Below, piece by piece: positions 28,188 to 41,906 of a stretch of DNA of 64,000 bases; position 1 is the first letter of the stretch; every line of letters begins with the position of its first letter. Origin of the DNA: an uncultured SAR86 cluster bacterium (GTDB taxonomy: Bacteria > Pseudomonadota > Gammaproteobacteria > Magnimaribacterales > AG-339-G14); contig CACOBG010000003.1 in assembly GCA_902625415.1 (NCBI GenBank), forward strand, positions 89,156 to 153,155. Reading direction: 5' to 3'. The position numbers were made by a program, and so were the translations under genes. Below the pieces are notes generated by a model, which saw nothing but the letters and a program-made list of their open reading frames with translations, did no database searches and was not told the DNA's origin.

Positions 28188-28318
28188 AAAACAAAGAGGA
28201 AAAAATTTGTAAGGTATGTAGAAAACCTTTTTCATGGCGAAAAAAATGGGAAAGAGATTGGGAAAATGTTTTGTACTGTAGTGAACGTTGTAAAAGAAAC
28301 AAGTCTAAGACATTGTAA
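28184..28318 (+). CDS. Small zinc-ribbon protein, DUF2256-like (not in the supplied ORF track)
   Basis: 44 aa [48 protein letters not shown] overlap with photolyase stop; CxxC...CxxxC. Confidence 0.9.
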   Translation: MKNKEEKICKVCRKPFSWRKKWERDWENVLYCSERCKRNKSKTL

Positions 28319-29312
28319 CTGTAACTTTTCCCACTAATTTTCTATCTCTTAAATATTCCAGGCCTTCCTTTGAATTTTTTAAAGGAAATTCTTTACAAAT
28401 ATGGGGTTTGAGTTTTCCCGATTCGGCTAATTCCATAATGATTTCATTATTCTCTCTTCCTTTTTCAGGATCTCTTCTACCAAATTCACCTGCCCTTACG
28501 CCAATAACTGAAAATCCTTTAATGAGAGGATAATTGACTGGAACTGTTGGAATTCTGCCACTAGTAAAACCAATTATTAATAACCTGCCTCCCCAATTTA
28601 TACATCGAATAGATTCATCAAATACATCGCCACCGACTGGGTCGTAAATTACATCTGCACCTTTTCCATTCGTTAGATTTTTTACCTCTTCTCTGAAAGA
28701 AACAGAACCCTCTAATCCTGTATTGATGATTTCATCTGCGCCCCAAGTTTTTACAACTTTTAATTTTTCATCCGAAGTACCGCTTGCAATTACTTTTGCG
28801 CCATAAAGTTTGCCCATTTGCACCGCAGCCATTCCTACGCCGCCTGAAGCACCATGAACAAGAAGTGTCTCGTCCTGCTTTAATTCGCCTCTTCTGATCA
28901 AGCCAACATAAGCAGTCAAATAAGCTGTTTTAAAAGAGGCTGCTTCAGAAAAGTTTAATGATTTAGGTTTCAAAGAGACCAATCCTTCTGGGAGAATGAT
29001 TGATTCGGCAATTGCACCATGTCCCCAACCGCCAAACATAACTTCATCACCTTCTTTTAAAGAAGAAACTCCAGGTCCAACCTTTTCAACTATTCCTGCT
29101 CCTTCCATACCAAGAGCAAATGGAAGATTAGGTCTATTTTGATATTTACCCTGAGTCATGAGTAAATCAGGGAAATTAAGTGAAGCGGCCTTAATTTTAA
29201 TTTTGACCGAATTATCCTGAAAGGAATCTAATTTGAGTTCTCCTAAATTTGTCTTAGACAAATCTTCGGAGAGCTCAGAGCAGACTAATCCATACGTTGT
29301 ATGATCAGTCAT
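28305..29312 (-). CDS. NADPH:quinone oxidoreductase / zinc-type alcohol dehydrogenase-like (MDR family)
   Basis: [63 protein letters not shown]. Confidence 0.92.
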   Translation of the reverse strand: MTDHTTYGLVCSELSEDLSKTNLGELKLDSFQDNSVKIKIKAASLNFPDLLMTQGKYQNRPNLPFALGMEGAGIVEKVGPGVSSLKEGDEVMFGGWGHGAIAESIILPEGLVSLKPKSLNFSEAASFKTAYLTAYVGLIRRGELKQDETLLVHGASGGVGMAAVQMGKLYGAKVIASGTSDEKLKVVKTWGADEIINTGLEGSVSFREEVKNLTNGKGADVIYDPVGGDVFDESIRCINWGGRLLIIGFTSGRIPTVPVNYPLIKGFSVIGVRAGEFGRRDPEKGRENNEIIMELAESGKLKPHICKEFPLKNSKEGLEYLRDRKLVGKVTVTMS

Positions 29313-29318
29313 TAAAGA

Positions 29319-30575
29319 TTAGCTTGGTCTGCCGATATATTCTTCTGCTTTTGCTTCTTCAGCTTGATGTTTACCAAGTTCCAATCTCGCAACTGTTCTT
29401 CTGTGAACTTCATCAGGCCCATCAGCTAAACGAAGAGTTCTCATTCCAGCATAAAGCCTTGCAAGAGGAGTATCTTGAGAAACTCCTGCGCCACCATGAA
29501 TTTGAATCGCTTTATCAATTACACGAAGTGCCATATTAGGAACAGCAACTTTGATTTGTGCAATTTCACTTTTAGCAATTTTGTTACCAACTGTATCCAT
29601 CATATAGGCAGCTTTTAAAGTAAGAAGCCTGCACATATCAATTTCTATTCTGCAATCAGCAATGACGTCATAGTTTCCACCCAATTCGGAAAGCGTTTTT
29701 CCAAACGCCGTTCTATTTAGAGATCTTTTACATAACAAGTCTAAAGCTCTTTCGGCAGCTCCAATTGTTCTCATACAGTGATGGATTCTTCCTGGGCCTA
29801 AACGACCTTGGGCTATTTCAAAACCTCTGCCTTCTCCTAAAAGAAGATTTTCTTTAGGTACTTCAACATCTGTAAATTTCATATGAGCATGTCCGTGAGG
29901 AGCATCGTCGTTTCCAAACACAGTCATCATTCTTAAAACTTCCACTCCAGGAGTATCCATTGGGACAAGAATCTGAGATTGTCTTTGGTGTTTAGGGTTA
30001 TCAGGATTTGTTACTCCCATGAATATAATGATTTTACAACGAGGATCGCCAGCGCCAGAAGTCCACCATTTCTCACCATTGATGACATATCTATCCCCCT
30101 TATCCTCAATTCTGCTACCGATATTTGTTGCATCCGATGAAGCAACATTCGGTTCAGTCATCCCAAAAGCTGATCTGATTTCACCATCAAGCAGAGGCTT
30201 TAACCATTGTTCTTGTTGCTCAGGGTTTCCATATTTATCTATTACTTCCATATTTCCAGTGTCTGGTGCTGAACAATTGAATACTTCTGATGCGATTCCA
30301 CATCTTCCCATTTGCTCAGACAAAGGAGCATATTCTAAGTTTGTCAGTCCAGGTCCCCATTGAGAGTCAGGCAAAAATAAGTTCCACAAGCCTTCAGCCT
30401 TTGCTTTTGCTTTAAGCTCATCTAATACTGGAGGAACTTGCCAGGGGTTTCCTTGATTTCTAAATTCTGCCATTTGATCCGCGTACACTTTTTCACCTTC
30501 ATAAACGTGATCGTCCATAAACTTTGTTACGCGTTCTAATAAATCTTTTACTTTATCCGTATGTTGAAATTCCAT
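29319..30575 (-). CDS. Acyl-CoA dehydrogenase family protein
   Basis: [75 protein letters not shown]. Confidence 0.95.
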   Translation of the reverse strand: MEFQHTDKVKDLLERVTKFMDDHVYEGEKVYADQMAEFRNQGNPWQVPPVLDELKAKAKAEGLWNLFLPDSQWGPGLTNLEYAPLSEQMGRCGIASEVFNCSAPDTGNMEVIDKYGNPEQQEQWLKPLLDGEIRSAFGMTEPNVASSDATNIGSRIEDKGDRYVINGEKWWTSGAGDPRCKIIIFMGVTNPDNPKHQRQSQILVPMDTPGVEVLRMMTVFGNDDAPHGHAHMKFTDVEVPKENLLLGEGRGFEIAQGRLGPGRIHHCMRTIGAAERALDLLCKRSLNRTAFGKTLSELGGNYDVIADCRIEIDMCRLLTLKAAYMMDTVGNKIAKSEIAQIKVAVPNMALRVIDKAIQIHGGAGVSQDTPLARLYAGMRTLRLADGPDEVHRRTVARLELGKHQAEEAKAEEYIGRPS

Positions 30576-30624
30576 ATATATCCTCTTGATTTAAGAAAAA
30601 AAATATTAACAAGTTTTTAAAAAA

Positions 30625-30645
30625 TTTGACACCCTATATGTCAAA
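30625..30645. promoter_or_regulatory. Inverted repeat in divergent promoter, candidate operator
   Basis: TTTGACA-CCCTATA-TGTCAAA (7-bp arms, 7-nt spacer) between divergent acyl-CoA dehydrogenase and VOC genes; arms contain TTGACA in both directions. Confidence 0.5.
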
Positions 30646-30659
30646 ATAATACATCTCAT

Positions 30660-31499
30660 ATGATTAAATCCATCGATCACATATTAGTTGCTGTAGAAGA
30701 TTTAGATAAAGCTGTAGAAGACTATTCACTTGTTTTTGGCTTTGGTCCTACTTGGCAAGGAAATCATCCATCTCTGGGAACTAAAAACGCCCTATTTCCC
30801 CTAGACAATCTGTATTTTGAATTGATTGCTGTAAATGATGACGGGCTCCTTGCAGAAACTGTTAAAGAACATTTAGAAAAAAATGGAGAGAGTGTTTTTG
30901 GCTTAGCCTTGGAGACAGATGATATTGAAAAAGCCAAAAATGAACTTTCGGCAAGCTTTGATACAGATTTAGAAATATCAGATGGAAAAGGTGTAAATAA
31001 TATTTCAAATGAGGAAAGACATTGGAGAAACATTTTTATCCCTAGAAAGTTTTCAAGAGGAATATTTACTCTTTTCATTCAACACACAAAAGGCAACCTT
31101 CCAAAAAACGAAATATCTGACGAATCATCTATTTCAAGAATGGATCATGTAGTTATTAATTCAAACGATCCTGATGGTTTGGTCGATCTTTATAAGGAGA
31201 AGTATGGAATTAGGCTCGCTTTAGACCAATTTGTAGAAAAATGGGGAGGTCGAATGCTCTTTTTTAGGACCAACCACACTACTATTGAAGCTATTGGAAT
31301 TAAAAAAGATGGACCGCCAGAGGATTCACTGTGGGGCCTAGCCTGGACAACAAAAAATATAAAAAAAACGCACAAGAGATTGCTTGATGCGGGTATAAAT
31401 ATTACTGATATTAAAGATGGTAGAAAACCTAATACTCTTGTTGCAACAATCAAATCTCACTGTTCGAATGTTCCAACTTTACTGATTGAGCATCTTTAG
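30660..31499 (+). CDS. VOC/glyoxalase-like domain protein
   Basis: IDHILVAVEDLDKAVEDYSLVFGFGPTWQGNHPSLGTKNALFPL; second half MDHVVINSNDPDGLVDLYKEKYGIRLAL. Confidence 0.87.
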   Translation: MIKSIDHILVAVEDLDKAVEDYSLVFGFGPTWQGNHPSLGTKNALFPLDNLYFELIAVNDDGLLAETVKEHLEKNGESVFGLALETDDIEKAKNELSASFDTDLEISDGKGVNNISNEERHWRNIFIPRKFSRGIFTLFIQHTKGNLPKNEISDESSISRMDHVVINSNDPDGLVDLYKEKYGIRLALDQFVEKWGGRMLFFRTNHTTIEAIGIKKDGPPEDSLWGLAWTTKNIKKTHKRLLDAGINITDIKDGRKPNTLVATIKSHCSNVPTLLIEHL

Positions 31500-31511
31500 T
31501 TGCTAATTTTT

Positions 31512-31596
31512 TGGTGCGGATAGAGGGAGTCGAACCCCCACACCTTTCGGCACTAGAACCTAAATCTAGCGTGTCTACCAGTTCCACCATATCCGC
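31512..31596 (-). tRNA. tRNA-Leu (anticodon TAG), CCA encoded
   Basis: Reverse strand GCGGATATGGTGGAACTGGTAGACACGCTAGATTTAGGTTCTAGTGCCGAAAGGTGTGGGGGTTCGACTCCCTCTATCCGCACCA; loop TTTAGGT; long variable arm. Confidence 0.97.
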
Positions 31597-31615
31597 GTGA
31601 AAATAAGTATATTGA

Positions 31616-32248
31616 TTAGTTTTCTATTGGCAAGGAATTACTTTCTGAGTTCTCCTTATTGGAAATAGATCTTGAAAGCTCATCTTTTAATTTGAGGATA
31701 GATTGATTGGTTTGCCTTCTAAAAGAATCCATAGAGTTCACCGCCTCCTCTAAATCTTTTATACGCAGCTCATAATCAGGAGTGCTCAAAGAGGATGTAT
31801 CTATTTTAGCGACTCTGGTTTTTATATCGGAAATAGACTTTGAAAATTCTTTTGAAATCAATCTTATTTCTTGAGATTGAGTGAAAATTTCTTTAATAGA
31901 GCTATCAATTGAATTGAGCTGATCTTCAAGAGTAGCAATTCTTTGTTTATTTCTTTTATTACTTAAATCCCATAACTTCCTTATCTCTCTATTAACTTCC
32001 TTAAGGTCATCTGAAAGAGTTTCAACAGTAACTTCTGACGACTGAACAGATTGTTGAACTTGTTGTTCCAAATCAATCAATCTGGAATTCATGTTTATGA
32101 GATTTTCTTGCTGAGATGAAGTTCTAAATAACATAAAGGAAATCAATATGATGAAAACCAAAAGAAAGACTCCATATGATATTACTGAGCTTGGCGGTAC
32201 CTGACTGGAAGGAAATATTCTTCTAGTAGAGATTGGATTTTTTTTCAT
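31616..32248 (-). CDS. Hypothetical membrane-anchored coiled-coil protein
   Basis: One N-terminal TM segment followed by heptad-rich sequence. Confidence 0.55.
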   Translation of the reverse strand: MKKNPISTRRIFPSSQVPPSSVISYGVFLLVFIILISFMLFRTSSQQENLINMNSRLIDLEQQVQQSVQSSEVTVETLSDDLKEVNREIRKLWDLSNKRNKQRIATLEDQLNSIDSSIKEIFTQSQEIRLISKEFSKSISDIKTRVAKIDTSSLSTPDYELRIKDLEEAVNSMDSFRRQTNQSILKLKDELSRSISNKENSESNSLPIEN

Positions 32249-32321
32249 TTACTTTAGATTGGTTATTTTGTTTATTTTAATTCATGGTTAGAATAGAAAG
32301 CTATTATTTAAAGGAGAACAA

Positions 32322-33434
32322 ATGAATTTTAATTTTTCTGAAGATCAATTGTTGATGAAAGAAGAGGTGAAAAAACTTCTTGATAAAGAGAATTCTGTAA
32401 AAAGAAATAGAAATGTTTTAGAGGGAGAAGAAAAGTTTGATAAAGAACTTTGGAACCAGCTAGTTCAAATGGGCTTAACGGCTACTACCATTCCTGAAGA
32501 ATATGGTGGAATAGGTATGGGCTTTTTAGAATTGTGTGTCATTGCTGAAGAACTTGGTAGAGGAATAGCTCCAGTTCCCTTCTCTTCAAGTGTTTATCTT
32601 GCTACTACAGCAATTCTAAATTCCTCAAATGAAGATATTAAAAAGGAATTTCTCCCAAAATTAGCTAGCGGCGAAATTATAGGTACTTTTGCGCATTCAG
32701 AAAAAACAACATTTCCTAGCGAGTCTGGAATAAGTGTTGCTGCTAAATCTGGAAAAATCACTGGAAAAAAAGTTGCTGTGCCTGATGGAGATATAGCAAA
32801 TTTTGCTCTGGTATCCGCAACTTCAGGTAAAAATAAAATTGGCCTTTATCTAGTTGATTTATCTGCCGATGGGGTGGAAATTGATTCTTTAGAGACTTTT
32901 GATCCTTCTAGATCTCATGCTGATATATCTTTTAAAAATACACCTGCTCAAGAGCTAAGCGCAGATGCTTGGGAAGACATAGAAAAACTTCTAGATCAAT
33001 CTGCGGTTTTATTTGCTTTTGAACAAGTAGGTGGTGCTGAAGCTGCAATGAATCAAGCTAAAGATTATGCTATGGGTAGATATGCCTTCGGAAGAGCTAT
33101 TGCTTCCTTTCAAGCTATCAAACACAAAGTAGCTGACATGTATATTTCACTTCAATTGGCTCGTTCCAATTGTTATTACGGTGCCTGGGCTTTGAGTAAT
33201 GATGCCCCTGAACTTCCAACTGCTGCAGCTACTGCCCGAGTAAGTGCTACAAAAGCATTTTATGAATGCTCAAAAGAAAATATTCAAACTCATGGAGGAA
33301 TGGGCGCTACTTGGGAATTTGATTGTCATCTTTTCTACAGAAGAGCAAGATTGCTTTCCAGCAACATAGGCAGTCAAGGAATATGGAAAGATAAATTAAT
33401 TACATCACTAGAAAAAAGTAATTCACCAACATAA
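32322..33434 (+). CDS. Acyl-CoA dehydrogenase family protein
   Basis: MNFNFSEDQLLMKEEVKKLL, GLTATTIPEEYGGIGMGFLELCVIAEELGRGIAPVPF, GRYAFGRAIASFQAIKHKVADMY, NIQTHGGMGATWEFDCHLFYRRA. Confidence 0.94.
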   Translation: MNFNFSEDQLLMKEEVKKLLDKENSVKRNRNVLEGEEKFDKELWNQLVQMGLTATTIPEEYGGIGMGFLELCVIAEELGRGIAPVPFSSSVYLATTAILNSSNEDIKKEFLPKLASGEIIGTFAHSEKTTFPSESGISVAAKSGKITGKKVAVPDGDIANFALVSATSGKNKIGLYLVDLSADGVEIDSLETFDPSRSHADISFKNTPAQELSADAWEDIEKLLDQSAVLFAFEQVGGAEAAMNQAKDYAMGRYAFGRAIASFQAIKHKVADMYISLQLARSNCYYGAWALSNDAPELPTAAATARVSATKAFYECSKENIQTHGGMGATWEFDCHLFYRRARLLSSNIGSQGIWKDKLITSLEKSNSPT

Positions 33435-33458
33435 AATTATACAAATCGGAGGATAAAC

Positions 33459-34699
33459 ATGGATTTTAATGATACTAAAGACGAAGCAAAATTTAGAGAT
33501 GAGGTAAATTCTTGGTTATCTGCTAATGCAGATAAAAAAGAACATGCCAAAGACATTTACCGTCCTGCAGAAATGAGTGGTGAGGGCGAATCTGGAGAAT
33601 CAAGCGCGCTTAAAGATGCTAAAGCTTGGCAAGCAAAAAAATACGATGCTGGCTGGGCATGTCTTCATTGGCCTAAAGATTATGGTGGACGTGATGCGAC
33701 TCCAATGGAAAGAGTAATTTGGGGACAAGAAGAATCCAAATTTAAAGTGCCAGGTGGTTTTTTTGAGATTGGCCAAGGCATGGCAGGTCCAGTATTAATG
33801 CTTTATGCAACAGAAGAACAGAAAAAAAGATATCTCCCTCCAATGGCTAAAGGTGAGGAAATTTGGTGTCAGTTATTTAGTGAGCCTGGAGCTGGTTCTG
33901 ATTTAGCGGGTATTAAAACTAAAGCTGAACTAGATGGTGATACTTGGACTATTAATGGTCAAAAAGTATGGACTTCAGGAGCCCACTACAGTGATTATGG
34001 AATCATTGTCACTAGAAGTGATTTCTCAGCTCCTAAACATAAAGGCCTTACCTACTTCTTTCTGGATATGAAGTCTCCCGGAGTTGAAGTTAGACCAATC
34101 AAACAAATCACAGGTGGAGCAAACTTTAATGAAGTTTATTTTACCGATGTAAAAATTCCTGATTCACAACGTCTTGGTGAAATTGGAGACGGATGGAAGG
34201 TTTCTTTAACTACTCTTATGAATGAGAGACTCGCTGTCGGTGATGCATCTGGAGTAGATTTCCAAGAAATTTTTGAACTTGCTAAAGATCAAGATTTCAA
34301 TGGTGATTCTGCCATTTCAAATGGTGCTGTTAGAGAAAAACTTGCTGATTGGTATTGTGAGCAATCCGGCTTGAAGTACACAAAAATGAGAAACATCTCA
34401 GCTTTATCGCAAGGAAGTACTCCTGGTCCTGAAGCTTCTATAACTAAGATAGTTAGTGCAAACAAACTTCAAGATATTGCAAACTATGGCATGGATCTAA
34501 TGGATAATGCCTCCATTGCAAGAGATGAAGAAACTGCAATTTTTCAAGGAAGCTTACTTGGAGCTCCTCTTATAAGAATTGCTGGTGGAACTGACGAAGT
34601 ACTTAAGAATATTATTGCTGAGCAAGTCCTTGGAATGCCGCAAGATATTAGGGTAGATAAAAACGTTCCGTTTAACGAAATACCTACAGGTTCAAAGAA

Positions 34700-34703
<4 letters not shown>
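33459..34703 (+). CDS. Acyl-CoA dehydrogenase family protein
   Basis: QLFSEPGAGSDLAGIKTKAELDGDTWTINGQKVWTSGAHYSDYGIIVTRS, SLLGAPLIRIAGGTDEVLKNIIAEQVLGMP. Confidence 0.95.
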
Positions 34704-37998
<3,295 letters not shown>

Positions 37999-37999
<1 letters not shown>

Positions 38000-40431
38000 T
38001 AACTTGCGGCCATTTTAAGAGCTTCATCAACATCTACAGAAACCAATCTTGATACACCAGGTTCCTGCATGGTAACACCCATAAGGTGTTTACTTTTTTC
38101 CATTGAAATTTTATTGTGCGTTACAAAAATAAATTGAACCTTTTCGGACATTTCTTCAACCATATTGATAAATCTTGAAGTATTAAAGTCATCCAGTGGA
38201 GCATCTATCTCATCAAGAATACAAAAAGGCGCTGGATTTAGAGAAAAAAAGCTAAATACCAATGCTATAGAGGATAAAGCTTTTTCTCCGCCCGACAACT
38301 GAGAAACATTTACATTCTTTTTTCCTGGAGGCATAGCCTTAAAAAGCACTCCGGATTCTAATAAATCTCTTTCAGTTAATTCTAATTTTGCGAAACCGCC
38401 GCCAAATAGTTTTGGAAAAAGCTCACCTAATTTAATATTTAGCTTGTCCAATGTATCCTTAAATTTTGTTCTTGATTCCAAATCAATTTTCTTAATCGCC
38501 CCTTGCAAGGTTTCCAGCGCACTATTCAATTCGGACATTTGAGTATCAATTTCAGAGTTTCTTTCTTCTTCTAATTTGTACTCTTCTGCAGCAGCTAAAT
38601 TTATCGGACCAATTCTTTCTATTGAAGTTTCAATTTTTGAAATTTCTTCTACCAATGACTCCTCAGTCATATTTTCGGTAATTTCATCAAGTAATCCTTG
38701 AATCTCATAATTGTCGTTTTTAAGTTGTTCTTCAAAAATTGCTGATTCAGAAATAAACCCTTGTCTTTCTAATTTATATTTTTGAATATCCCTATTAAAG
38801 TCTTCAAGACTGAGATCGGTTTCATGAATTCTTCGTTCGTTGGCTCTTATGTTTTCATTTAAATCATTAAAATGTTCTCTAAGTTTTGACAGGTTTCCCT
38901 CTACGTCTATTCTAGAGTCTAATAAGGGCTTAATATCTGCTTCAATTTTCTCTATCGGGCCTTCAATCTCATGAAGCTTTTCTTCAAGAGAGTTTTTTGC
39001 AGTAATAGTATTGAGCTTGGAACTTTCGATTGCAGATAATTTACTCTTAATTTCAGCTACTTTTACTTTGAAAGACGTAATTTCTGAACTCAAAGAAAGG
39101 AGTTCAGTTTTTTGAGCCTTAAACTTTTCTTCTTGATATTGAGATTGATGTTTAATTGATTCCTTTAGTTTTTCTAGCTTGTTCTTAATCTCAAGAGCAA
39201 AAGAATGAATTTCTTGGATATCGCTCACTGTTTTTGTTGAGAAATCCCTTGTAGTCTCTTCTAAAGAAACTGTTAGATTAGACACATCAAGAAAGATTTT
39301 TTCTACCAGAAAATCTGGAGACATTGCTCCCTCAAGTTTAGAAAAGCTTTCGTCTAGGGCTTGAAGTTCTGGTTCTTTTTTTGAAAGTTCTAATTCAGCG
39401 TCAGACAACTCTTTTGATAAATTATCTTTATCGGAAGAAAAACTATTTAAAGACTCTTCCATTTGGTCCTTTTCTAAAAGCAGATCCTTTCTCTTTTCTT
39501 TTAACAAAGATAATTCTTGCTCGGAACTACTAAGGTCCGCGCCACTAGAATAGTAATCCTGTTGAACTTTATCTATTTTTTGTTGAATTTCAGATTGAGT
39601 TACCTTGGATTTATCTATTTCGGAGTTGAGTGAGATTTTAAGAGTTCTTTCTTTTTCAAGGCTTGATTCAAGTTCTTTGATTGATAAATCTATATTTGAA
39701 ATTTTTTCTTTTCTTGTTTGCCATGATATTGCTTTCAAAAGGCCTTTTTTTGATTTTTCTTCAGCTTTTAATGCTTCGTATCTTTCAGCTGACTTTACCT
39801 GTCTTTTAAGTTTTAAAAGCTGTCTTTCAATCTCATCTTTAAGATCTTTAACTCGACTGAGATTCTCTTTAGTTTTCTTAATTCTTGATTCAGTTTCTTT
39901 TTTTCTTTCGCGATAAACAGAAATGCCTGCAACTTCTTCAATGTACATTCTTAGTTCTTCAGGTTTAGAACTTATTAGCTTAGTCGCCATTTCTTGTTCA
40001 ATGACTGCATAACTTCTAGGTCCGAGACCAGTACCAAGAAATATATCTGTAATGTCTTTTCTTCTGCATTCTGAGCCGTTTAAAAAGTAGATAGATCTCC
40101 CATCAATTTCTAAAACTCGTTTGACAGAGATTTCTGAATAGCTTGAATATTCTCCTCCTAATTTTCCTAAAGAATTATCAAATAAAAGTTCCACAGAAGC
40201 ACGACTCGATGGCGCTCTGGATGATGATCCGCTAAAAATAACATCGGCCATATTTTCGCCTCTTAAATTTTTAGCAGATATTTCTCCCATAACCCATCTA
40301 ACAGCGTCAATAATATTAGATTTACCGCAGCCGTTAGGCCCGACTACTCCGCTCATGCTGCTGGGGAAGGAAATTTTCGTGGGGTCCACGAAAGATTTAA
40401 AACCAGATAGGCTGATGTTTTTTAATCTCAT
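37999..40431 (-). CDS. smc: Chromosome segregation ATPase SMC, unusually short
   Basis: KNISLSGFKSFVDPTKISFPSSMSGVVGPNGCGKSNIIDAVRWVMGE Walker A; NVSQLSGGEKALSSIALVF signature; ILDEIDAPLDDFN Walker B; 810 aa. Confidence 0.93.
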
Positions 40432-40480
40432 CCTTGGATGTTTATTTTAACCGATTTAGGCTTTTAAAACCCTATTTTTT

Positions 40481-41029
40481 CTAATTTTTAAGCTCTTTTA
40501 ATGCAAGATTCATTGCAATAATCAAGGATTCTTTTTCTTTATTATTAGTAGAATTTTCAAGGGCTATTGACCAGCTTTTGAGGGCTTCCTCAAAGTTATT
40601 TTGTTGAAAATAATTTAAACCTTGAAGTGATAGAGCTCTTGTATCGGACGGATTTAAATATAAAGATTTTTCTAAATGGTTGACGACGTCGCTACTAAAT
40701 TTACCTTGTAATTCATAATATGACTCTGCAAGAAAAGAATGTACGCTAGAGTCAATCAAATCTGGATATTCATCTACCAAAAAATTAAAACTTTTAATTG
40801 CTAATTTAAATTTTTCGTCATAAAAAAACCTCTTACCAGAGAGCATTACTTCTGAAGCATTCAAGTATTTAAAATCTATCTGAATATCATGCGGCTTATC
40901 TGAAGTAAGAAACGTAAAGTAATCGTCCTGAAATGCAAATTTTTTTAAAGAGCCATAACCTTGGACCAGAAAAAAAAGAAAAAAAGAAAAAATGATTATT
41001 GTGAAGTAGCTAATAACTCTAAAATTCAT
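40481..41029 (-). CDS. TPR protein, CcmI-like (cytochrome c biogenesis)
   Basis: TM anchor plus TPR repeats (HLEKSLYLNPSDTRALSLQGLNYFQQNNFEEALKSWSIAL); end of ccm cluster. Confidence 0.75.
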   Translation of the reverse strand: MNFRVISYFTIIIFSFFLFFLVQGYGSLKKFAFQDDYFTFLTSDKPHDIQIDFKYLNASEVMLSGKRFFYDEKFKLAIKSFNFLVDEYPDLIDSSVHSFLAESYYELQGKFSSDVVNHLEKSLYLNPSDTRALSLQGLNYFQQNNFEEALKSWSIALENSTNNKEKESLIIAMNLALKELKN

Positions 41030-41394
41030 TTTTTTAAAAAATTGAAAAGAAAGAATATTCCAATAACGATCAGCAATAAAGGAAATCCATATAAAATTGA
41101 AATTGATATTTTATTTTCTGGCATAAATAAAATTCCCTCACCATAAAGTTTGATTAAATTACTTTTAATTTCTCTAGGAGTTTTGCCATTTTCAAGCTCA
41201 GTAAAAATGGCGTTTTTCAAATCATTTGCTATGTCTGAATCAGATTCTGCAATGGAGGATCCTGCACAAAGAGGACAACTTATTTCCTGTGATAACTCAA
41301 TAAAATCCTTTTCTAAATTTTCATTCGAAAAGTCATAAATATTCTTCGCTTCTAAAGAAAAAGATAGAAAAAAAACTGGTATCAAGAACAACAT
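41026..41394 (-). CDS. ccmH: Cytochrome c-type biogenesis protein CcmH
   Basis: FIELSQEISCPLCAGSSIAESDSDIANDLKNAIFTELENGKTPREIKSNLIKLYGEGILF. Confidence 0.9.
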   Translation of the reverse strand: MLFLIPVFFLSFSLEAKNIYDFSNENLEKDFIELSQEISCPLCAGSSIAESDSDIANDLKNAIFTELENGKTPREIKSNLIKLYGEGILFMPENKISISILYGFPLLLIVIGIFFLFNFLKK

Positions 41395-41396
41395 TT

Positions 41397-41906
41397 TTAT
41401 TTATCGATTAAGGGAATAAATTTATCTTTCCAAACTTTTTCAGACATGATGCCGATATGTTTTTGTAAAATTTTATCCTCTCTAAGAAGATAAGTTTCCG
41501 GTGCTCCAGATACTCCAAGATTAAAACCATATGCACCTTCTTGATCATAAAGATTTACGGAATAAGGATTTCCATATTGATCTAACCATTTAAGCGCTTT
41601 TTCTAAATCATCTTTATAGTTCAAACCAACAATGTTCCAACCTTCGGTTTTTTTTGCCATCAGAAATCCATGTTCTAACTTACAATTAATACACCACGTA
41701 GCCCAAACGTTTAATAAAGAAAATTCATTCCTTTTTAATAAACTTACATCCAGAAGATTTCCATCAAAAGTTTTTATCTCTCCTGAGGGTAGATTTTTTT
41801 CTGGAAAATTAAACTCGCCCTCTTCAAAAAGATTTGCAAAAAAAATAGAGAAGATAAATAAAGTCAAAATTAGAGAAAAATAACCTATATATCGTGTGAT
41901 TTTCAT
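41397..41906 (-). CDS. ccmG: Thiol:disulfide interchange protein CcmG/DsbE
   Basis: NVWATWCINCKLEHGFLM, GLNYKDDLEKALKWLDQYGNPY, GVSGAPETYLL. Confidence 0.92.
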   Translation of the reverse strand: MKITRYIGYFSLILTLFIFSIFFANLFEEGEFNFPEKNLPSGEIKTFDGNLLDVSLLKRNEFSLLNVWATWCINCKLEHGFLMAKKTEGWNIVGLNYKDDLEKALKWLDQYGNPYSVNLYDQEGAYGFNLGVSGAPETYLLREDKILQKHIGIMSEKVWKDKFIPLIDK

